From positions 3,247,339 through 3,311,338 of the forward strand of contig JAJEKV010000025.1 of the NCBI GenBank assembly GCA_021234155.1: DNA of 64,000 nt. The letters run 5' to 3'. The translations under genes and the position numbers were made by a program. Positions 55,126 to 64,000 of the stretch are shown here, piece after piece. How positions within the stretch are numbered: position 1 is the first letter of the stretch; every line of letters starts with the position of its first letter. This DNA comes from Isoetes taiwanensis. Taxonomy: Eukaryota; Streptophyta; Lycopodiopsida; Isoetales; Isoetaceae. The notes under the pieces were generated by a model. That model did not search any database. It saw only the letters and a program-made list of their open reading frames with translations, and was not told where the DNA came from.

Positions 55126-55561
55126 ATGTTTACGCATCAGTTTCAGAAAGCTCAATTAAAAACACATTTGGAGCAGCTTGCTATCTATCCTGATGCTTGG
55201 CCCAAACAACGGAAACGAGCTTTTCATCTCGCATGTGGCTGGCTTTTATGGTCAATCTGGAAGAGAAGGAGGTTGTTTATCTTTAAGGGCGTAGATACTG
55301 CAGATGAGATTGTTCTTCAGTGGGCGCAAAATAAAATTGTTATGGCTTACAATTGTTCTTCTCTTGATCAAGAGAAGAAAGTACTGATCTGGCATACTTA
55401 CCTTCAGATTCATTCTTTTGCATAGGCAGGTGGTTGTGCTCAGTTGGATCGGTTTGTCCACTGGGGTTATAATCCTGTCTTTGCATTTTATGTTGCTCTG
55501 GTTTTTAGTTGGTGAATAAAGCTTGTCGTCCTTCAAAAAAAAAAAAAAAAAAAAAAAAAAA
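55126..55561 (+). mobile_element. L1-type LINE 3' end with poly(A)
   Basis: The ORF 55126-55425 ends an RT-associated region: FHLACGWLLWSIWKRRRLFI is the CGW-x-LW-x-IWK motif of plant LINE zf-RVT ends. After the stop, a 3' UTR of about 90 bp carries AATAAA (55515-55520) and then 27 A residues (55535-55561). The tail and signal are those of standard plant L1, unlike the (TTCTA)n LINEs here. A YADD fragment in the opposite orientation 300 bp upstream suggests a 5' inversion. Confidence 0.78.
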
Positions 55562-58500
55562 GATGCATGTATTTACAAAAGGTGAATCTGTATCTCCATT
55601 TGGGATAGATCCATTGGCAAGTATATGCTGCTTAAATTACATTTTTTCTACCGATAAGAATCTGACATTTACAATGTGATTCATTGAGGTTTTAACTTTA
55701 TTTATGATTTGAGTGCAGACCCAATAAGGCCCAGCAGATCCACTGCCACTCATGCAAATTGATGGGAAGGCATTTACATGTAAATAAAATAGGATAGAAC
55801 CATATTTATTTCCCGCAGTTGATTGCTTATTTCAGCTCAAGGAAACTCAATGCAATCCATATTAATACAAATGTCTTTTATAATTTAGCATATCATCCAT
55901 TTTATTTTTGGAGCCCTCGAGAATGCCATGTGAGTTGCAGCTTCTATGCAATGCCAACTATAAACTTTCAGATATTACCAGATCTAGAGCCATCAAAATG
56001 AAGAGAGCATCAAAGACCTTATTAATGTACTATTGAAAAATGAAACAAATCAATAAAAAGTATATCTGCCTCCTGTTTCAGTGTAAAAGTTTTAAATCAG
56101 TACATTTACCTCCTGCCGCAGTCCAGAAGTTTTAGTTTTGTTGACGGCTTATAGACATTTCTGTGTAGTTTTTGATGCAATAGATATATCTCTTACTATC
56201 AGGTTCAAGATAAGCATGGGCTTCAAGATTATGATTGCTTTTCATGGTCCATTATGATCCCCATCACGATTTACGTAGTCCAAGGTTTTATGAGCTATTC
56301 ATGCAGAAAACTTAAAATGTGGACATTATAATTTTGTGCAGAGATATGCAAAACCCGCGTGAAGATTGGAGCAAAAGGCATGCCAGCCATATGCCCATGT
56401 TCTAGACCTACAGAATATCCATCTCCACTGATCATCTGCAGATGCTTAACTTTTGCCTCTCTTTCTCCTGCCCAGATGGGCATAACACACTTCCACCATG
56501 GCTATGTGATAAGGTATGTATTATGAGTTTGTTATGTTTGCTGGTCCAGCCTTCACAATAAATCTTTACTCTGAGAGAGCATGTCACAATTAGACAATTA
56601 CACCACTTGAGAGGATTTGCCACCCATATGTACGTTGGAGTCTTCATAAAAAAATGTTGTATGTTCTAGGTCTATTTCTCACTTGCATAGCATCGGGTAT
56701 CCAGAAATAATGTTCCTCTGCTTTCAAAAGATGGCTGATACACATAGATCATGGGTTCTTTTAATCTTTGTAGTTTAGCTCTTTTGCTGAGTAGAGCTTT
56801 GATGTTGTAGCTGCTTCTTTCATAGGCAGCCAACTTCAGGTCTACCAATGTTTCACTAAGAAGTTGCATCACTTCCATTATTCAATAAAATTATGCGACA
56901 TTGTGTTTTTAGATTATTTAGACATTCTCAAGCTTTGTTTGACATGGTTAAATTTTGTTGTATTTGATAAGATTCTTAACTGGCACTTAAAGTAGCTATG
57001 TTTCCTTTGCCAGAAGTCGAGGCCATTATGATCCCATTATTTCTTTTGTTAATGCTGCCAATATAATAAATTGTTAAAGCGCCCGATACCTAAAAGCAGT
57101 TATGAGCAAATATGAGTTAGCATGCACAATGCTGCCAGCAGTATAAAGATTTTCAACCTTCCCAGAATAATTGAACAATGTGAGTCTGAATTATCTCATG
57201 TAGAGATTATTTCTCATATTTTTATGGTTCAAGGATTCTCATAAGGTTTTGTCCAACTTTAGAACATGTATGAACTAGACTTCTGTTCCAACTTGCAAGG
57301 ATGCAACTCTGATGCATGAATAGTAGGACATGATGCCCATATTTGACTTCCTTATTCAAACAAAGTGTTTTGAAATGGGTTGTGTTTTTTATGTTAGTTT
57401 AGCTGAATTACTTAGTCGTTTGCCTTTCGAATTAAAACCATGGAGCAACCACATAGGTAAAAAGCAATAATGCGTTGTAGATTTGCAAATACAGTATATG
57501 TGTTATCCCTTTGCAATTTAAATATCTTTTATACTCCAATGTTGAAATATGTAGATTAAAATTTAGTGCATGTAGTATAATTTGTGATAGTACTCATGCA
57601 CATGGCTTCTCATTTTGCAGGTGGATTGACTATAAAAAATGTGGCTTCCAGTAATATTTGTGCACATGGCAAATGCAATAATTGCTAACTTACAACAATA
57701 GGATAAATTTGCAAAGTTTAGCAAGGAATCTCTTACCAATAAATAAGATCTTACCAATAAATAAGATGTTGATATGAAAGATATTCAGACATTGAACATG
57801 CACATCATTTCATCTAAAATTGCAATTGTGAATTATGCTTATGATTGTCAGGTCTCACTATACTTCTCATTTTGCTTTGCATCGTCAGTAACGTGTGAAT
57901 AGATCCGCTATTTACGGAAACCTAGCTTTAATATTTGGAACTAGAGGCCATCTTTGCATTTGATGTGTAGTCTTAAGAATCAATAATACAACCAGATACA
58001 TAATTCACCTAATATGCCCACATTAACTAAACACAAAATTCAAACTTGCAACTTGCCTTAGAGTTTACATAACAACAATTAGAGCAAGAAGTATAACGGT
58101 AACCTTTATCCATATTTAAAGATACACATATACACCGTCTCTAAACTCCACTCTGTTATATATGAAATCTTAGCCATAATTTTGCGTACGACTAATAAAT
58201 AAATTAAACAGACACTTCTTTGGGTATTTTTACATCCTTGCCTATTAACATGTAGCTAGAGCCCACCCATAGAACATTATTACAAAAATTACAACACACA
58301 AATTTGCAGGGCATGAATGGTATTCATGTTCTTTTATATGTGATGTAGCAAGTCATTTGGTCATAGTTACTTTGTTATAGAGGTCGTGCCAAAATAAATG
58401 TCAACTTAAATTTTAAATTCGCTATACAAAGCCAAACATTCTCTCTAATAGGTATTAGGTAGTAAATGTTACGTAAAATTTAAAGTTCACTATACAAAGC

Positions 58501-58590
58501 CAAATTGTCTCTCTGGTGACTTTGTACTTCAACCACATCATATACCTTTCAATATCTACTTTCCTTCGCATTAACTTATATTCGTACCTA
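55562..58590. other. no gene seen
   Basis: Strongly AT-rich sequence. None of the short ORFs (55819-56001, 56295-56483, 56432-56647, 56672-56878, 57563-57757) has a recognisable domain. The 3' part is probably the body of a Helitron whose end lies at 58620. Confidence 0.5.
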
Positions 58591-58591
58591 T

Positions 58592-58620
58592 GCCCGGCAA
58601 CGCCGGGCACCCATTACTAG
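58592..58620 (+). mobile_element. Helitron 3' terminus
   Basis: A perfect 7-bp hairpin (GCCCGGC, loop AAC, GCCGGGC; 58592-58608) is followed eight bases later by CTAG (58617-58620) and a T. This is the standard Helitron 3' end (hairpin, then CTRR, insertion before T). The matching 5' TC end was not identified to the left, so element length and content are unknown. No Rep/helicase is visible nearby, so the copy is non-autonomous. Confidence 0.78.
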
Positions 58621-58995
58621 TTTATATATATATGTATATATCCGCCGGATATGCCCAAGGCTAAACGTTTCACAATTGCACTCTATTACATTTATAACTC
58701 TTTATTCCACTACCTCCCACCCATTCGGCATGTCCGTGAGCATTGGCCGAAAAGTATTCGAGAAGGAATGGCTTTGACAGCCGACACATTGTTCCAAGGA
58801 TATGATGACATGAATGATTAGCATTCTAAAGTTGAAGCCATTTATTTCATGCTTTAAAGGCAAGCTTACGTTGCATCTCACTTTGGAATCTTATAGAGAC
58901 GAGAAGAAGAGCTGAAGAAAGAATATTGTTTGGTGCAATGAATGTCATGCAAGATCCTATTTTCAGACTGACCAAGTGAAACAACATGAGATTAT

Positions 58996-59056
58996 CTATA
59001 CATATACTAAAATAAATAAGATGAAACGATAGAGTTGCCACATGGCAGAAAACTAG
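58996..59056 (+). mobile_element. possible Helitron 5' terminus
   Basis: TCTATACATATACTAAAATA after an A, followed by a TGCCACATGGCA palindrome, resembles plant Helitron 5' ends. No matching 3' end is seen to the right before the KAS II gene, except a CTAGT at 59052-59056 right behind the palindrome. It may be a fragment. Confidence 0.35.
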
Positions 59057-59379
59057 TGGGCGAAGGTATATTGTCCATCTATCCTTCAAGGAAGTGCTGG
59101 CAAAAAGAATTCATATGGCAACAAGAATTCACATTAAATGGCCATATGGGAACAATTTGGCCATTTACCTTGCAACACAATATATAGGAACTTTTGTGCA
59201 AAAGAATTAAAAGAAGAAGTGCTTAGATATGCACTAGATTTGTGTGGTTGGAAAGAAACCTCATCTCGAAAAATAAATAAAACCGAACCATTGAAATGGA
59301 ACAAAAGCCAAAATCCCCAGAACCACGTCACGATAGGCCACGTGGACACTTTGGACGATGGTGGTTCTGCCACGTAGCT

Positions 59380-59776
59380 GCCTCCACAGTTGGCGGAAAC
59401 GCTAAGCTAACTTCCATCGCCACATTTAACCCCGTAACAGCCAATGGTTCTTCGCTACAAATGGTTCTAAGCCAAATATAGCGGAGTTCTGTCCAAGCGC
59501 CGTCGTAGCCGGGACTCTGAAATCCGCCCATGGCTTTCTGATTTGTTTGCCTTGGCTGCATGCCGGAGCTCAGAATCGAACTGGGTAAGTTCTACAATAT
59601 CCAGATTCTATTCCGTTCCTGCATAACCGATCCCATTCATATTTGCCCTTCTCAAAAATCGGAAAGATCATCTTCTGATCAAAAACCTTTTCAATCCTCC
59701 CCCCTCTTTTGATTTTCGATCCAACCACATTGGCTTTTCTCCTTGAAACTGTCTTAAGGCAAATTAAAGAGTAGCT
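59380..59776 (+). promoter_or_regulatory. KAS II upstream region with a likely 5' UTR intron
   Basis: A CTGG|GTAAGT donor lies at about 59584 and an acceptor-like CTGTCTTAAG at about 59759, just before ATG 59777. A leader intron is common in plant fatty-acid synthesis genes. TATATAGG at about 59181-59188 could be the TATA box. Both assignments are inferred. Confidence 0.4.
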
Positions 59777-62700
59777 ATGGCAGCTTCTGTCGTGTCTGCA
59801 CCATTTTGTACTTGGCTCCTGGCTGCTTGCATCTCCAGGACTGTTTCTGGCCTATCTACAGAGGAATCAAGAACCTTGCCTTCAGAACCAGGTCGAAGAA
59901 GAAGATCCAGACGTAAGCAGCATCCACAGATCCAAGAAATACCCAGCAGTTCGTGGTCTATCTTTCCAGGCGAGCTTTCTCAATCCATGGGCAGTGTGGT
60001 TGCCATGTGCGGCTCAAGCCTTTCTGGGTTAGGGTCATGCCTTTCCTTTGAGGCTTGTCCTGAGTATAACAGTTGCAAATGGTCGCCTTTCTTCGGGGAA
60101 GATATATCATCTGTGAGTTCCAGGCATGTAAGGGCAGCTCGAAGACGTCTCAAAGCTGCAGGGGCAGGTAAATTTGCTGTCATGCCGGATCTGCTTTATG
60201 TGTAGTTGTTAGGTTTTATTCATGACACTATAGCAATTGTACCGCACATGCATATTAATGTGAAAGAACCTGCATTGCCGAGCTTCATGGGCTTTTTATG
60301 TTGGCTTGTCGCTTGCCGACGTGGCTGAGATTTGGGTTCGTGTTTCCCTGCTCCTCTATTGGGTAAGAATTTATCTACTTCTTTGCTATGTTGCAAATAT
60401 CTTCAGCAGAGATGAGTCCACTTATCTGTTTCTTGTGGATTCTATCACATAAATATTTTAGCAAATCTAGGACCATAATTATATAATCCTTAAGCATTTT
60501 GCATGCAACATTGTAACATTGTCTAGGACAAGATGGATGACATGAAGTTATGGTTTGCCCACTCTTAGCATCCTTTAAAGTTCTTAGCACTCTTAAAATA
60601 TTGTTTCAAACCTTTTGGAGCTGTTCTTATTCACTAGACTTCATTCTCCTGACCCTGCAGAGAGGGTTACGGCTGTTGCAGTTCAGCCAGCTAAGGGATC
60701 AACAGAGAAAAAGAAAGTTTCCACTAAGCCAAGGAGGGTGGTGATCACAGGGATGGGACTAGTTTCTTGTCTTGGAGATGATCCTGATGTATTTTACAAG
60801 AATCTATTAGAAGGAAAGAGTGGTATTACTGAAATCGAGGGCTTTGATTGCAAAGATTTTCCATCGGTATGTGCTCCTCAAAAACTTTAGTTCTTTTTAG
60901 CCTTTTATGTTAAGGAAATGCTTTCCCATGGGGACGTAATATCCCTGTCTGAAGGCCCGTTTATAGTAGCTGAATATAGGGCTGACTGGTTTTTTTTGTT
61001 TGTCAGAGAATTGGCGGAGAGATAAAGTCATTTTCAACTGATGGTTGGGTTGCTCCTAAGTTTTCAAAGCGTATGGACAAGTTCATGCTATATTTGCTTA
61101 CAGCAGGCAAAAAGGCAGTGGTAGATGCAGGAATTGATTCAGAGGTTATGAAGGAACTGGATAAAACAAAATGTGGCATTCTCATTGGTTCTGCTTTGGG
61201 AGGCATGCAGGTATCACCAAAGAAATGCTCCTTAAAATGCTTAGTTGTACCTTCTCAAAAATGTTCTGTTGAGTTTAACATTCAACATTTGCAGGTTTTC
61301 AATGATGCTATTGAAGCTTTGAGGGTCTCCCATAGGAAAATGAACCCTTTTTGCGTTCCGTTTGCAACAACGAATATGGGTTCTGCCATGCTAGCAATGG
61401 ACTTAGTGAGCATGCTACTAGTGTTAAAGGCCTATGCATATTAAAGCTGTATAAAGTTTGACTTGAACTATTTGGCAGGGTTGGATGGGACCTAATTACT
61501 CAATATCAACAGCATGTGCAACTAGCAACTTCTGCATGTTGAGTGCTGCAAATCATATAATACGAGGAGAAGCCGTAAGTTCGGGTCTTGAAGTAGACAT
61601 GTGAGTTTTTTGATAGAATTTTCATATTATCTGTTTCGTTTTGCACAGGACATCATGTTGTCAGGTGGATCTGATGCTGCGATTATTCCAATAGGTAAGA
61701 ATGGTATTTCTATTTTTGTTTGTCTAATTTGGCTTGGCATTTTAGCTTGTTCAGCTTTTATCTAGCCTGAAATATCACTTAGAACTGAATAGAATAATTT
61801 CTATGCAAAAGGAATGCAATGATGACAACCAGGAACCATAAGTCTGGCTGCTATGTTGTTATGTCTCTGTTGATTTTGTGCTTGTGCAAATGTTTTACCA
61901 GTTTTCCTACCATTTACATCTAAAGCTTTTGCAGGCTTAGGAGGATTTGTAGCATGCAGAGCTCTTTCTCAGAGGAATGATGACCCCATAAAGGCTTCAC
62001 GGCCTTGGGATCAGGTAGTGCTATTATCTGGCATATTGAATATGTCAGGACAGGGACATGGTTCATGGTCTGATGATTTGCTGATTATGTATATCAGGAC
62101 AGAGATGGTTTTGTGATGGGAGAAGGAGCTGGTGTTCTCCTTTTGGAAGAATTAGAACATGCTAAGGTAGATAGAGAAACAATCATTGTGTGTGAATCTA
62201 TGGTTTGATAACCTTTCATTTGTGTTGTTGCAGCGAAGAGGGGCACAAATCTATGCTGAATTTCTTGGGGGTAGTGTCACCTGTGATGCGTACCATATGA
62301 CAGAACCTCATCCGGATGGTGAAGTATCATTGTTATTATGCCCCTTACATCCAAACCTTGCTTGCTTCTCTTACCTTTTGTTTATATTATGTGCAGGAAC
62401 GGGGGTTTCACTTTGCATAGAAAAAGCGATAGCCCAGTCAGGAATAAAGCGCCAAGAAGTTAATTATGTTAATGCGCATGCAACATCTACGCGAGCTGGT
62501 GATATTCAGGAGTACAAAGCAATAATGAAAAGCTTTGGGCAAAATCCTGAGGTAGAGTTATAATTTAAAGCTGAGATATAATATGGTTAAAACAGAGGGA
62601 TTAATCTTCTGTTTCCACATCTACAGCTAAAAATGAACTCCACAAAGTCAATGATTGGTCATTTACTAGGCGCCTCAGGAGCTGTTGAAGCAATTGCCAC

Positions 62701-63064
62701 TGTTCAGGTATCATCAACAGCTGTTTTAATATGCATTTTTTTGTTAGGGAGGTTGCAATCAATCCGGAATTGCATGCTATGTACTGAGTCTTTTCATTGT
62801 ATGCAGGCAATTAGAACTGGTTTGGTACACCCTACAATCAATCTGGATAATCCTGATAATGACGTGGTAAGTTACATAGATTTGGGATTTTACGTGCAGG
62901 CAACTACGTCGCTGCACACCTAATAAATGACATGCTGTTATCAGGATATGGGTGTTATCGTTGCTGGGAATAAACAAGAACTTGACATTAAAGTTGCAAT
63001 ATCAAATTCCTTTGGCTTTGGTGGACATAATTCTTGCGTTGTCCTTGCACCATATCGGGATTGA
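59777..63064 (+). CDS. KASII: 3-oxoacyl-[acyl-carrier-protein] synthase II, plastid (KAS II)
   Basis: KAS II condenses palmitoyl-ACP with malonyl-ACP, making C18 chains in plastids. Thirteen exons give a continuous 567-residue frame: 59777-60167, 60661-60866, 61007-61210, 61295-61405, 61479-61574, 61649-61694, 61935-62014, 62098-62166, 62234-62318, 62397-62551, 62627-62707, 62807-62866, 62945-63064. All introns are GT-AG with matching phases. Residues 1 to about 150 are a Ser/Arg-rich plastid transit region. The enzyme begins [16 protein letters not shown]. The catalytic residues are Cys317 (STACATSN), His457 (NAHATST), Lys488 and His493 ([12 protein letters not shown]). GFGGHNS lies near the end. 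[12 protein letters not shown] and FGQNPELK favour KAS II over KAS I. The length fits plant KAS II (about 540). It looks functional. Confidence 0.95.
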
Positions 63065-64000
63065 ATCATCCTTCGGAATTGAAGCATCCTTCTAAGGCAA
63101 ATGGTTGTAATGGACTCTGAAAACAAGTGAGCAACGTAATGAGTGGTCACTTAAAATGGCCCATGTTTGGAGAAAGGCGTTGAGTGGAAATAATTTAAGG
63201 AGCTATATGTTCTTTCAGTTGTAGCATCTCCCTTGGTCTTTTGATTGCATCATACTGTAGTTGCTTGTTTTGTGTTGTCCATGCATGTGTTGTCCTTGCA
63301 TCACTGTTTATTGAGGGGCAGCTTCTGTTGTGTATCATATAGTAAATGGCTGGTTTTACACCCGTTGCATCTTTTTTGTTCTATTTGGACATTTTTTTGC
63401 ATTCAAGAAAAAACCTCTATTATTTTTTTCTTTGGAACTTTAGAAAATGGAGCACAAAATACATATATACAATGCAACCACAAATGCTACTTGGAATAGC
63501 ACAGATTAGAAGCGCCCCCTATTCTCACCCACGGAGCTAGAAAGTAGGAAAAAAACTTATTTATAAACAAGATTTATCGCAGCGGCATCGTGAACATTTT
63601 TTTTGTCCAACTCGAGCAAAGGAGGATTTGTTTAAATAAAAAAAGATCGATGCAAAGGAGGTTTTGTTTAAGTCAAAAAGATCCCAGTTTTGGACATATG
63701 AAAAGTGAACTTGGAGAAAAGCATATGGAAACTCGTTTAATAGCACATGCACGTGTATTAATTTGTGCAAACATACTAGCGGATGCATGTTATACTGTTC
63801 ATTTTGAGCATATGCTACGCGTATGGAAGTCCAACATATGCTTTTCATCACATCCAACTGCATGACCTTGATATTATGCACATTGTCATCTTCTAGTTGT
63901 TGCGATATGTGCTCATCGATTTCAAGTGTAGCAAAGAGTTAAAACTTGAGGGAAGTCTGCATAAAATGTGCTATTGTAGGATGAAGCTCTGTAGGTTTCT
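63065..64000. other. KAS II 3' flank; no other gene seen
   Basis: The first 100-400 bp should hold the 3' UTR and polyadenylation site, but no clear AATAAA can be chosen. The ORFs at 63245-63540 and 63561-63881 are short and not protein-like. Confidence 0.45.

Noticed and set aside
1-64000. tRNA, rRNA, microRNA genes and CRISPR arrays
   Set aside because: None recognised by eye. The palindrome arrays at 27 kb have variable spacing and no unique spacers of CRISPR type; a tRNAscan or Infernal run would be needed to exclude small RNA genes.

Overview
The window is plant nuclear DNA. The evidence is one ordinary split plastid fatty-acid gene with GT-AG introns at the right end (3-oxoacyl-ACP synthase II, KAS II) and plant-type mobile elements elsewhere: a Ty1/copia element, L1-like LINEs, a Helitron end and fold-back MITEs. 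The gene-poor, repeat-nested layout, together with repeated copies of large transposase-like genes of unknown function, makes me lean towards a fern or other seed-free vascular plant. That is a guess; the sequence itself proves only a land plant.

Layout. 1-2.3 kb: a fragment of an unknown, probably element-derived protein and a small antisense ORF. 2.3-13.1 kb: a decayed LINE split by a young, nearly intact Ty1/copia element, which itself carries a 273-bp MITE in gag (three nesting levels). 13.7-14.2 kb: a 468-bp fold-back element. 14.4-16.5 kb: a second decayed LINE. 17.2-18.9 kb: antisense fragments of two host-type genes, one clearly SPIKE1/DOCK-like. 20.2-22.4 kb: a LINE 3' end, CT-rich tandem repeats and an internally deleted LINE. 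24.5-30.7 kb: a decayed multi-exon minus-strand gene that joins a ParB-like segment to an FCP1/NIF-type phosphatase domain, with a divergent two-exon gene start and a convergent coiled-coil ORF. 32.7-38 kb: two more LINE copies. 38.5-43.6 kb: an 82-bp-arm inverted repeat, a duplicated TATA-promoter cassette with two short acidic ORFs, and a decayed transposase-like gene. 46.8-54.8 kb: an almost full-length LINE flanked by an unusually long 154-bp direct repeat. 54.8-55.6 kb: L1 remnants ending in poly(A). 58.6 kb: a Helitron 3' terminus. 59.8-63.1 kb: the KAS II gene in 13 exons.

The most interesting part is 25-40.5 kb. A near-perfect 13-bp palindrome of the form CACGC-nnn-GCGTG recurs there more than 20 times. 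It clusters in introns of the ParB/phosphatase gene and sits just upstream of TATA boxes of the short ORFs. I saw it nowhere else in the window. It could be the binding site of a protein encoded by a large unnamed mobile element of which these genes are parts. Almost all premature stops in these genes (CAG to TAG, CGA to TGA, TGG to TGA, CAA to TAA) are what cytosine-methylation decay would give. KAS II is the only gene in the window that I believe is functional in its host role.
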